DNA of 64,000 nucleotides, taken from Plasmopara viticola. Lineage: Eukaryota; Oomycota; Peronosporomycetes; Peronosporales; Peronosporaceae. Under the pieces are notes generated by a model. It did not search any database, was not told the DNA's origin, and saw only the letters and a list, made by a program, of their open reading frames with translations. The stretch spans positions 744,001-808,000 of the forward strand of contig MBPM02000025.1 of NCBI GenBank assembly GCA_001695595.3. Reading direction: 5' to 3'. How positions within the stretch are numbered: the stretch's first letter is position 1; each line of letters opens with the position of its first letter. The translations under genes and the position numbers were made by a program. Below are positions 22,946 through 34,600 of this stretch, in pieces.

Positions 22946-24406
22946 TCAGTCTCTATTGAACCACGAAAAGACTTTTGATGTGATTTTCCCTTTCAGTGAG
23001 TCATCCTCATCGCGTGCGTCTTCAGCCGGGTCGTCAATGGCATCTACAGAGCTAGGACCCTCCAGATAGCGTTTTTCAAACGAGCCGATACCAGGTACTA
23101 CGTGCCCTTCTTTGTCTAGTCTCGAGTCAAAGGAAGCAGTCACTAATCGGGCGTTACCGAAAGCCTACACAGAGAGCGCAGCCTTGCAATATTAATCTCG
23201 ATAGGTAATAAAAAAAATGTAATTGTTGCCAACCTTGCAGAAATTATCAGCAGCTTCGGGACACGTAACAAGAGTCACAACTGTGAGCTTGTCTTCCCTT
23301 ACTCCTTGATGCATCAGAAGCTGCAACTCACATTGTTAAAAAAAATTCAAGATTAACACCAAAATACCGCACATAAAAGATTTTGTCGACTTGAAGAACC
23401 GACTTGAATTCCGGCAACAAAAGAAGTACTTCATGATCATCGATATCTTTTGGAATGGTGGCCTCAGCAATCTTGACACATTAAATAACGCGAACGAATT
23501 AAAAGCTTCACTTCCTAACAATTTTATGAACCTCGTTATTTACCTTGTTACCACCGTTGGTGGCATCTTGCACCAATATCTCGCCATACTTGGCGTCGTA
23601 CGGCAGAGAAGTTCGAAGAATTTGTGACAAACTGTGCATGAAGCAGCAAACTCGATGTGAGCCTACTTACCACAATTCCAGCAAGTATACGCACTGCTCG
23701 CAAATAGAGAGTTTAAAAAGCTACGTCTACTTCGACGTACCCTCTCTGAGCATCTGGGTGTACAGCGATGCTTATGCCGCACACCTTCACGTCATCTTTG
23801 AACATAAGGCCTTCAATTTTATACCCTCGTGGGGTTGTCACAATAGCCTGCACAGCCCCGCCATAGTTAATAATTGTGGCGAATGAATAAGTACCTTAAT
23901 ACCTCGTCGTCGTTCGGAAGCTCTGTCAGAGCCAAGTCCAATGTTGCACGCAGCACTCCGTTTGCGTCGTGAGTAAATTTTGCGCCTACTTTGCAAACAC
24001 TGTCAAGCAGTTGAAGCATTGTCTTCATTTTGCTTAAATTGCGCTTACCGGCATTTTCGTAGTCGCGGATCCTCGTCATGCCAAGCTGAATCAAGTCACT
24101 TTCCAGGTCCAAAACCACCACATTTTCATGCTATAGGCAGTAGTTATCAGCTTTGAAACTTCTTCTTTAATCACAACATCCTACCTGAGCTTTCCAAAGC
24201 TCGAGTCGGACTCCTCGCCCCAACGCCTCTCTGTACACAACCAATCCGACTAAATTTCCGAATCGTCTCAATATTATTGGAAGCGCATACCCGCTGGTAT
24301 ACACTCGTTGCTCTGCACGCGCTGGTTGTTGCGATAGAAGCACGGGCGTGCTTATGAACGCCACCGCTCCAAGCTTCGCATGACGGCGTGCAACGCGTAA
24401 AAACAT
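22946..24406 (-). CDS. Uracil phosphoribosyltransferase-like protein, multi-exon
   Basis: A minus-strand gene of about eight exons whose ATG at 24406 begins MFLRVARRHAKL; an in-frame ATG at 24424 is the alternative. Firm exons are 24185-24406, 23903-24130, about 23741-23847, 23585-23647, about 23437-23480 and the last exon 22946-23167. The end of the protein matches the uracil-phosphoribosyltransferase family: DKLTVVTLVTCPEAADNFCK, NARLVTASFDSRLDKEG and VVPGIGSFEKRY (the uracil-binding end), preceded by VCGISI, YGEILVQD and IPKDIDDHEVLLL. Where active enzymes have a PRPP loop (DPMLATGG type), this model reads LPEFKS, so catalysis is doubtful. The basic N-terminus may be a mitochondrial presequence. 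Small exons near 23650-23740 are uncertain. It is divergent from the neighbour at 24525, 118 bp away. Confidence 0.62.
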
Positions 24407-24524
24407 TGTAGTTTTTATAGCCAAATGTGTTTTAAGTCGAATGACACATTTTGATTGGTCGTTATGTCAGCTTCAACAAAAAGTAAGCCATGTTGCACGA
24501 AGGGACACAAGAGCATTTTAAAAG
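24407..24524. promoter_or_regulatory. Short divergent promoter region
   Basis: Only 118 bp separate the start codons of the minus-strand UPRT-like gene and the plus-strand EF-hand/NPHP1-like gene, so both promoters must lie here or overlap the 5' ends. On the minus strand a TCATTC initiator-like site lies at 24440-24445, about 35 bp from the UPRT-like ATG. No full Inr+FPR match was seen for either gene. Confidence 0.5.
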
Positions 24525-27500
24525 ATGTCGGGGAGATCACGTCGGCGTAATCAACTGGTAGACAGCTCTTCAGAGCGTACATCATCTTCTGAATCTCGGT
24601 CTACGTCTTCTAAATTTTCTGGAAGGAGAACGCGAAAAAAAGGGAGCAGCGATAGTCACAATTCGAGTGAAGGGACCGTGCAGGACAAGAAAGAACGTCT
24701 TAAGAAAGCCGAGAGGATGAAGCGAGCTCCGTTACTGGATATAGATATTGTTGAGACTGTATACAGTGCAATGGCGGGGCGATCTCAGCGGTTTGCGAGT
24801 CGTCATTGGCTTGAGCAGTTTGCCAAGTACGAGGAAGCGAAACGACCGGGAGTGTTGAAGATGGACAAATTTGTGAGGTGTTTGAACAAAGTGGGGATTC
24901 AATTGAACAAACGAGAACAATATGAGGTTTTGGCGGAATGTTTTAAGGTAAGTGGTATGGAAAGAGACGACAGTTTTAGCAACAACTACAACGAGAGCGA
25001 CAAAACGACACAATTTGTTGACTACATTGCGTTTGTTGATTTCGCTTGCAATGTTCGTGATTCTGAGGAATTGAGTGAAATTGCAACGTTACTACGTGAG
25101 AGTATATCCAAATACGATGGCAAGAGACAGTCGTCGACTTCGTATAACATGGCGACTGATCTCGAAAAGCTTGACCGACACAAAAGAGGTTGGATCACTT
25201 CGACGCAGTTTAAGCGGGCTTTGCAGCGTAAAGATCAAGGTCCGTCGATCCGTTTATCGAATTCGCAGATGACCGCGCTTGTAGATCGGTTTGAATTTGA
25301 GTATGAAAAGCAGCAACTTGGCATCGACTATATGCAGTTTGCGCAATGGCTACAACCACTACTTCATCTTGAATTGAAAAAGGTTCATGAACGAGTAAAA
25401 TTGCTTATTGAATACTCACAATTAAAACGGGGCTGGAGACTTGACGAAGTATTTCAGGCTATGGATGACGACAAAGATGGAGAAATTGATGCGATTGAGC
25501 TGAAGGAAGCTCTCTTGGATATGGGCTTACCCCTGACAGACGCACAGATTCGGTGTTTGGCCGACGAGTATGATATCGATGGCGACGGCAAGATTCAGTA
25601 CCATGAATTTCTTTCATTGTTTGCTAATTTTAATAAGAAATCAACTTATATGAAAAGAAAAAGTAGCAATGGTGAGGAAGGCAACAAAATGTCGAGCTTG
25701 AAAAAGAGAGACGAACAAAAGCGTAGTGTGCGTAACTCCTTTAGCTGGGGTATTAACAAGGCTTTTGCGCGAAAACGATCGTTAAGGAGTGACAATAGAA
25801 AGAGCACAGCTATAAAGCGTTTAACAAAAGGCGAATATTCACAGTCATCGAAAAGCAGTAGTAGTGAAGAAGCGATAGAGAGGAAGTCCGTGAGACACCA
25901 GAAAGAGCGTAATCGAAGCTTAGACGAAGAATCAGTAGCAGAACGTAGTGTCAAAAAAGAGCAAAGACATCGATTACAGGGCTCGGTTTTTTCAGACGAG
26001 GGTAAAAAAGATAGTGATTCGGCCTCAGACGTCCAAAAAAAACAAAAATTTACGGCAAAATCCAAGCGTACGGTGAGGAAAAACAAAGCTGCAAAGTTAT
26101 CTGCAACCGAAAGCGAGCAAGACGATTTAGGTCACGTGCAGAGATTGGCAAGAGAGAGTAGAATAAAGCCTCATGACAAAAAGACGGCTGAAAGCGCCGG
26201 GAGCGACAACGAAACGAAAGTGCAAGACGACAGTAGCCTTGACGCCCGTAAACTCGTATCAAGGAAAAAAAAATGCATGAAGAGCACCGAAAAAGAATCA
26301 AAAGACACACGAAAAAGAAACCTTAGTCGTAGATTGACAACTGGATCGCAAGATCGACTGCGTAGCCACCACAAAATATCGCACAGGCAATCACCCCATC
26401 ACTTTCGAAAAACAATAAGTTCACGACGTAAGAATCATGTCAGGCGGTCACGACAAGTGCAAATGCGACGGACTAACAGTACTTCGTCTAGTAACAATGA
26501 CGGCAGCATTTCGGACGTCTCGGAAGACTTGTCGTCCGGTCTGGATGTTGCCCAACTTCGCCGGCGCCAGCAAGCAAGAGGCTCACATAGAATCCGACGC
26601 AATAATTATGATAAACACACGCACGATGACAAAGATGGAGTACCTAGTGAAAATACTAGCGGAGTTGATTCTGACACCACTGAGACTGATGACAGAGGAC
26701 AAGAATGGAGTCGTTCGGATGAAGAATACCACAAACATCTAAAACGCTCACTGCTACGAGCATTCGACTTTTTTGACCTAGACCAAACGTCCACGATCGA
26801 CAAGCGCGAACTTGGTCATGTGCTACGGGCTTTAGGCCATGAGTTTACCTCAAAGGAGCTCGAAGTTGAAATGGCGAACGCCGACTTAGATCGAAATGGA
26901 CAGCTTGACTTTCACGAGTTTGTAACGTTTGTGAAAAGTCAACTTGCTCAAAAGAAATATTTACTGTCGCGGCAACGCGAAATGGAGATCCGCCGATCTT
27001 TCCAGTTGATCGACACTGATAAGAATGGTTCCTTGAACGAGCAAGAGTTTGAATATCTTATATTCAAAGTACTCCAAGTCGAACTTTCGATTGAGGAGCA
27101 TGATGCACTCTTAGATTTTATCGATAAAGATGCTGACGGCGTGATTAGCGAAGAAGAATTCATTGCATTTATGAAAAAGCTTGAAACACTGCAGGGTAAG
27201 TACAGTTGCAAAGGGAACTGGAAAAAGCAGAATCAATTTATGGAATCTCTTGATACCAATACGCAGCTGGCTTACTCGGCAATGAAAAAGCTTGTGCGTG
27301 GGGCTTTAATGGATATTGATCAAAGCTTGCTTATGTTTTTTGGCATTCCATCCAACTTTCGTCCAGCGATATCGTCTGCTGCTGTATGCCGTACGCTTCA
27401 TGACAATACGATGGAGCACGTCCTTTCAATTCCTTCACCCCAAACTATTGAAACTTTGGCGCTGGACACCACGCCGAGTGAAAAAAAGCCGTGGTTTACG

Positions 27501-29034
27501 CTCAATTGGCTGGATACAAACAGTGAAGAGTGTCGCATACTGCAAATGGCGGAAAGTGTCGAAGCTCAAGCGATTGTTTCTCTCAAAAGGGCAGCTGGTG
27601 TACCAAAACCTTTTGACACGAGAGAAGACGATGTGGTGAAGCGCTGCGTCCATGTGTGTCTATTTCAACAGCAGCAAGAAAAGGCTAATACTCGATCTTA
27701 TTCAAGACGCCGACGAAAGCGCAAACTGAAAGCGCACGATCAGAAATTATCTGGTACAGGGCTTGTGGTTGGCAATGTGCACGAGATTCCCGTCTATTGG
27801 CATCCAGGCGAAGAGGATGTTTGGGAGTTTTCAAGAAAAGCGACGAAACAGGACAAATACAAATTTCTTGTGCGTACCAATGCAGTGAATGATCGCTTGT
27901 ATTTGCTAGTAGAATTTATTGTTCACCTCAAGCTAAATACCGAAGAAAATCAGTCAATAAACAAGCGCTCTAAACATCGGCAAGCAGAGAAGAATCATGA
28001 CGAGAGTGGAGATGATGTAAGGGTAGAAGAAGGAACACGTGAAATGGTGTGTTGCTGGTGCAAGATACCAGTTCGACGATTGCTAGCTAAACGTTCAGAT
28101 ATTTTGCGTCGCAAGGAAAAATTATGGGGCGGTACCGCGAACGCTCCAGTTGATATCGAGCAGGATGAGCTGTTGCGTCGACGAACGGGATGGCGAGCTC
28201 TTACAACCATGTTTACAAAGCCATCTCCACCACTAATGGGCATCAAAAGCGTGCCAATTGATCTTTTTTCTGATGAACTCCAGAGTTTTGTACGAAAAAT
28301 GCCGCCGATTGTGATAGCACCGTTCGTGGCGCTACCGATTCTTGCCGAATATATGATTCTTGTAAGAAAAACGATCGCTAGCTTCGCTGGCTCTTCATCA
28401 GGTAAGTGGTATTAAGGTTGTAACCCTGCGCCAAGGACAATACTTATCATGTGCTTATAATAACAGGCGTAACGTGCGAACCTGCACTTAAACTGTTGCC
28501 GAAAATTGTGGACGATCACGCTGCGCTGTCAATTTTCCGTAAAGCTTTCGACAATGAAGTAGCAGGAATCAAGCTCAGCGAAGTATGGTCAATATTTTTG
28601 TAATTTCTAGTTAAAAATGTATCCCGACGCAATATTTATGCAGGATCGTCACTTGAAGTTTCAGCAGCTTGTGCTACGCATGTGGCCGTCATTCGTGCAA
28701 TGGCGAGAGCGATTTCCCCCTACGCTCTTGTCTAGCGTTGTACATCAGGATCCAAACTCAGACGATCAAATTTCCACTCCACCAAGTGGTATCTCTATTG
28801 GTGCAAATGCTGCCGTAGAGGAAGAAAACCTCCAAGTTGCGACTCAAATGCGACTCAACTTGCTGCAGACGACAGCAGATGGGTACGCAAGTTTACTTTG
28901 CGTGCACTTTACACCACATCAGGCATTGTGTGCTTATATTTGCATCTATTGACAGTAAATTGCGTCTGCAAGACGTTCACGTGGCCTCCACACCATTCCA
29001 CGTACGCGAGGTTGCCTTTTACCACTTGTTGTAG
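24525..29034 (+). CDS. EF-hand protein with nephrocystin-1-like C-terminal domain
   Basis: Four exons: 24525-28401, 28467-28582, 28644-28882 and 28956-29034; about 1,436 aa with all splice phases consistent. The N-terminus is basic and Ser-rich. EF-hand loops are seen near residues 314 (DDDKDGEIDAIE), 350 (DIDGDGKIQYHE), 751, 788, 830 and 867 (DKDADGVISEEE). Between the two EF-hand groups lies a long, charged, low-complexity linker (about 380-730). From about residue 1080 the sequence follows the C-terminal domain of nephrocystin-1, a ciliary transition-zone protein: YWHPGEEDVWEFSRK, KFLVRTN, LYLLVEF, MVCCWCKIPVRRLL, an MGIKSVPIDLFSDELQ region and a final helical part. The animal SH3 domain is missing and EF-hands stand in its place. 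Probably a calcium-responsive basal-body/transition-zone protein; the role is inferred from homology by eye. Confidence 0.72.
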
Positions 29035-29125
29035 CCATAATTAAGTAAGACACACCAAATAGAGTAGTCGTGTACTTCTTTTTAGCCAATCTCAGAAATG
29101 TATCATTCGTTTGTCACTTGCGAGC

Positions 29126-31204
29126 ATGGAACTCTTGCGTGGACCAGTGGATGCTATCGCTCTGAGCGAAAACTTTCCTGTTAATGGCTTTCGACTTATG
29201 GTGGCGCTAGCGGGTTGTAGCCTCGTAGCACCGCTTATCCACGTTGCACCCGGGGAGACATCCCGTATGAACTTGGCTACATTGACAACTACATTTTGCC
29301 TCTTATTTGGTCGATTATCGGTGTATAGGTCACTTGTTCAACGTAATAATGGGCCTCTGTATTGGTCTTTTCGTCTTTGATCTGGCCGTATTTCATATTA
29401 TCGGCACGGCCATTGTAGTCTACTTGCTCATGATAATAGCTCCAAGGTGTGAAAGGCTTGAAAAGTGTAACAATTTTGTCCAGATTAGATTTCATGTGCT
29501 ATAAATTTTGTGCATTAGAAAGCTGGTTGGACGCATCGCGTTGCTGCTGCTTCTAACGTATCTCGTGGGAATGTGAGGAAGCAATCGGCAAGAATTTGGT
29601 ACCTTTTTTCTTAATATTGTTCTTGTTGTAATATACAGCCACTACTACCGCGAGTTTCACAGTCCGGACCTTGTGTGGGATTCGGCTCTGATGGTTTTAA
29701 CGCTCAAGCTCAGTAGCATTGCGATCAATTACAGTGACGGGTGTTTGACCAGAAAAGACAAGACACCTGCAATGCTGAAGAATGAGCTTCAAGAAATTCC
29801 GGCACTGATTCCGTACTTTGGTCCTGAGTTTATGACTTTTATGTGCTGAATCTGGGCCCACTGAAGTCTGAATGAATTCATTTAGGTTTCGTTTTTTTCT
29901 TTCCGACCCTTTTGGCTGGCCCTGCTTTCGAGTACAAGGACTACACATACTCTATGAAGGAACTTCGCTGCGCTCCTTTAAAAGTCCACCTTCGCAATTT
30001 GTTTGTCATTTTGGTGCGTTGTTTACAATTTCGCCGTCAATGTCAGTACGTTGTTACGTTGAGTCATTCGTTCATGTCTTTGTAGGTTTCAGCGGCTGGA
30101 TTTTTCGCTTCCCTCCAGTTCCCAGTTGACAAAATTGACTCGCCTGACTTTTTTCCGAAATCGCCATGGGCTGTGCGCTGTCTCCTCATGTGCATTCCAG
30201 TCATGCTGTTCCGTTTTCGCTACGTACGTGCAACTTGTGTCACATTGTCGTGTTTATAGTACATGACGCTTGCTGTCCAGTATCTTGCCTGGTCTATGGC
30301 GGAGGCGGCAAGTGCTGCTGCTGGTGTTGGCTACGTACCGGCGACAGGAAAATGGTGTGTTCGTTTTTATCGATGTTGGTGTTGTCAGTTTGACCTCAAC
30401 TTTTTGCATAATTTTAAAATCGGCAGGAATGGCATTACGAACAATGACCTCCTCTGTGTAGAACTTCCACCGAATTTTCGTGTTGCGATCAACAATTGGA
30501 ACATTGGAGTTGCGCGTTGGATCAACACTTGTACGCACGACTTCACTTGATTTTTAAAGTCCCTTGACTGATTAGCAGTTTTTTGAGTATACAGACATAT
30601 ACCAGCGTGTTGGGCTGTCAAAGTCTGGCAAACCTAGTCTACTCTCCACCATGGCGTCGTTTTTTGTTAGCGCTCTGTGGCATGTAAGTTTGATATTTTT
30701 GGCAACATTGACATTTATTTTGCTCTTGTTTAAAACTAATAATCCTTTCAACACCAAAGGGGCTATCACCTGGTTATTACCTCTTCTTTTTCTTGGGTGG
30801 CATCTACATCGAAGTTGGCAAGCGTAAGTCTCGATGTTGACGTCGTGTTTCTTCCACTATCTGTACTAAACCTATGAGTTATTCGTATAGACCTCCGCCG
30901 TCGCTTGCGATCGTATTTTCACTACACTGAGGATCGTACAGCTCATCCGCATGCCATTTTTCTCTCGTACTTTAACGGCACGTCTCACCCGCTGGCATTC
31001 TTGTACGACATATTGGGTGTGTTCTTTACATGGGTGGCGATGCAGTACGCTGGTGTCGCTTTCGAGATCTTGGACGTGCGTCGTTGTCTTGCCATATGGA
31101 GCTCGTGGTATTTTCTTCCACACATTGTGAGCATCGGTCTACTGCTTTTCTTTAACATTCTCCCTCAACGTCATACGATCAACAAAACGAAAAAGACACG
31201 TTAG
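29126..31204 (+). CDS. MBOAT-family lysophospholipid acyltransferase
   Basis: Eleven short exons (29126-29264, 29329-29446, 29519-29572, 29639-29820, 29886-30013, 30086-30223, 30260-30354, 30427-30530, 30595-30683, 30760-30823, 30891-31204) join in phase to 474 aa. The family is membrane-bound O-acyltransferase: SALMVLTLKLSSIAINYSDG, LAGPAFEYKDY, then NNWNIGVARWINTYIYQR with the conserved Asn region, and SFFVSALWHGLSPGYYL with the catalytic His. About ten hydrophobic segments are spread along the protein, and the C-terminus is lysine-rich (KTKKTR), compatible with ER retention. It likely reacylates lysophospholipids in the ER. It starts 91 bp after the upstream gene. The intron at 30224-30259 would be only 36 bp, which is very short. 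Confidence 0.85.
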
Positions 31205-31601
31205 AACGAGCTTTAAGCTTCGTTATGCATTACTTCAAATCAATACCGACACGCTTTTTGATTTTTGGTGAATTATTGCATTTCTGTTCTGGTATCTTTG
31301 CGTATGTTCATTTTTAGCCTCGGAGGCGCGTGAGCAGGTGCCAGGGTTAATTTAGATTGACAGCAACTATGACTTAAGTGTCCAAGATTATCTATAGCAG
31401 GTAGTTACATGGCTGTAAACGTGGACAGAAGTCAAATTAAACATTGTCGTCTCAGTAGCTAGTGGCCTTCTTCTGTATCGGCTCAGTCCGTTGTCAATGT
31501 GGTAAAGCCAACTTTTTAATCTGCCCAGTCCTTGATAACTTGACTTGGCCTAGCTTTTGGTCGGGCGTATGCCATAACGCGCTGGGAATTGTTTGTTCAA
31601 T
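31205..31601. other. Intergenic, upstream of channel gene
   Basis: A 397-bp space holding the promoter and leader of the channel gene. I found no clear Inr+FPR core and no reading frame worth reporting; an upstream exon of the channel gene cannot be excluded. Confidence 0.5.
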
Positions 31602-34600
31602 ATGCCTGGATTTCGACAACATCGTCGCATGCCTAATCCGCCAAGAAGAGGGCATGTGCTTTGGAACGCCCTTAAAAGGAACCTCCCTGCATATGTTGGG
31701 AGACGGAGACGTCATGCTCGGCGGCCGTTGAAACCGCGTCTTTTTATTGATCCCGAAGCTCCAGCTAAGAGACTCTGGGACTTGTTGCTAACTTTACTTG
31801 TACTTTACACTACGCTTTCCGTGCCTTACCGCGTCTGTTTTCAAGTGGAAGCAAAAGGATTCTTTGCTCAATTGGAATCGGCGATGGATGTGGCCTTTTT
31901 CGTTGACATTGTCTTTAATTTTATCACAGGTCTCCAATCGCCTTCTGGCGAAATCACGTATACTTTCCACCTTATCGTGAAGGCGTATTTGCGTGGCTGG
32001 TTTGCTGTGGATTTTATTTCAACTCTTCCGTTCGAAGCGCTTGCCAAATTTTTTGGTGTAAGCAATAATGCACATGCTGCTCTCTTATCGACGAAGTTGT
32101 TGCGTGGTCTCAAAGTGTTGCGATTATTTAAGCTAGCACGAATTCGTCGACTACGAAAAGTTTTTGCAAATTTGGAGGATGCTGTTTACACGAACCAAAG
32201 TCTGATATCGCTCGTTAAATTAGCGCTTACGATGCTATTCATTGCCCACTTGGTGGCTTGTATGTGGTACGCTGTCGGGCGAACAGATTCGAGCAAGTCG
32301 TGGCTGATCAGTATTTCGCTTGATTCCGCGGGTCTTGCAATTGACACTGAATCACTTCAATATGTACAATCCATGTATTGGGCGATCGTTACCATGGTGA
32401 GGTGTTTGACGACAATTTTTGCTTACACATATCTATTTACTTACGTATTTTTCTGCTTGATCTAGACAACAATCGGATATGGCGACATTGTCGCTCACAG
32501 CAATAATGAACGATTGTTAAACATTGCCGTCATGGCCGTCGGGGTGTCGTTTTTTGGTTATGTGATCGGCACAATTTCAAACTTGGTCACCAACTTAGAC
32601 GTGGCAGCTGCGCGATACGATGAACGAATGACGGTTGTCAAAGAATACATCATTTCGCGTAATATGCCCCATTACATTGGCAACAAGATTCGTCACCATT
32701 TCGAGTATTTCTATCAAAATCGCTCTGTGTTTAAAGAACGTAAGATCCTTGAGCGGTTACCATGTGCTCTTCGGAACGAAATGGTAAGCGTGGTCTTCAT
32801 TTTTGCCTTGTGGTTGATAGCAAATTTGCAATTTTGACGCTGTGGTTTAGATTCACCATGTGCACTCGAAGGTTGTTTCGAGCATCAAATACTTTGTCAA
32901 ATGCCCTGAAAGCTTAATCAGCGATATCGTGATTGCAATGCATCCATTTGCTACGCTTAAAGATGAGTACGTTTACGTCGAGCACGAGATCGCAGCACAC
33001 GTTTTTTTCATCACCAAAGGCAAGGTCCAGCTTGTTAAAACAGTTCGACGCGGAAAAGAAGATTTGCGTCTTTCTACTTTGAGTAATGGCGATCATTTTG
33101 GCGAGGTTCGTGTTTTTATGCAGATGTATTGGCAAATAGCATTAAGGCATTCATTTATTGCTGCTAACTTTCTTGCAACAGCTCGAAGTGTACGACCGCG
33201 AACACGGTAACGGAGTACGTATTTGCTCGGCTGTAGCCAAATCCTACAGCGAATTACTTTTTCTATCCCGAGAAGCTATACAAAAAATCAGTAAGCTACT
33301 AGTGTCTTTTCTTGAATTGTGCTAGTGTCTTACACTTTTTGTAGGCGTAAGGTGGCCAGAAGTGCTCATTCATTTCCGTGAATCTGCAGCAGTCAGCGTT
33401 AACAGCATTTGGCGCCGCGTGGACCCTTCTGAATTTGGCTCCACCAAGATGCCTGCTCCGCGTATCCCCGTTTTTCAAAAGAGTGCTGACGTTTTCCCAA
33501 ATATGGTATTGAAGACAGCGATTTTGAACAAAAAGGTTACATCAAGTGGAGCAGGTCGTGTCGCCCCCCTTTTGTCTTCCAATGGACTCGACTTGCGGGA
33601 ATTGAGGCCTGAGACTATCGTAGAAGACGGCTGTGAATTCGGACAATCAGCCATGTCGATATCTTCTGACCTAAATTCAAAATATTTGCAGCCACCACTG
33701 CAGAATGAGCAGCGCAATGATGCGTGGCTAGCTTCCCCTGGGCTAAAAGAACAATCTTCCCTTCACACCGTTCATCCGCTTACAAGGCCCTTGACACAGG
33801 GCCGTAAATTTTTACTCGAGGCATTGCCTGAATTGCCGCCTTCAAAAACAGTGATGAAAAAAGGACCAACGTTTGATGCTGTAGACGCATTGAATCCAAA
33901 TGAAGCCCAATCTGGAAATTTTGGAAACAATGTTGAAGGCGCTATCTCCAACACTTTGACAAGTGATTTCTGCCTACACGAAGAGCCACAATCTGGCGCA
34001 CTGAAGCAGCGCTATGCTCCTTCCACAAGAACTGATAGCAAAGTCAGAAGTGAATCAGAGCCAATGGCACTACAAGAGACTATGCAGCTGCAGGACGAGA
34101 TAAACTCCATATCACAACAATTGGCCAGTCATACAATTGAGGAAATTGATAATAATGTTCGAAGTGATGGTCGTCCGTCTTTGGCGGGTGCAGCTGATGA
34201 ACACGAACTTCGTAATATGATTGTGAAGATTCGTGATTCGCCACACGAACAATCAAAGCGAAACCTTAAGTCAGAGCGTGTCATGCTCCGAGGAACGTAT
34301 TTGTTTCATCCTCAAGAGCCTTTTATTGTTATATGGCAATTCTTTGTGGGTATTGGAATTGTGTATTCGATCATTGTTGTTCCCTTTCGATTGGGCTATG
34401 ATGTTGACGCAGTCGGTGGCTGGTATGTGCTTGAAATGATCATTGATGGTTTTTTTCTCGTGGATATTCTGCTCAACTTTCGTACGGCTTTTTTTGACGA
34501 TGAACGAAAACTAATATATGAGCCACGTATTCTATTTTGGCGGTATGCTAGAGGATGGTTTCTCCTCGATCTTATTTCCACTGTACCGATTGATGAGCTG

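Noticed and set aside
29265..29328. Frameshift in the MBOAT N-terminal region
   Set aside because: A normal 64-bp intron (GTATGA...TATAG) joins ETSR with HLFNVIMG in phase, so no frameshift is needed.
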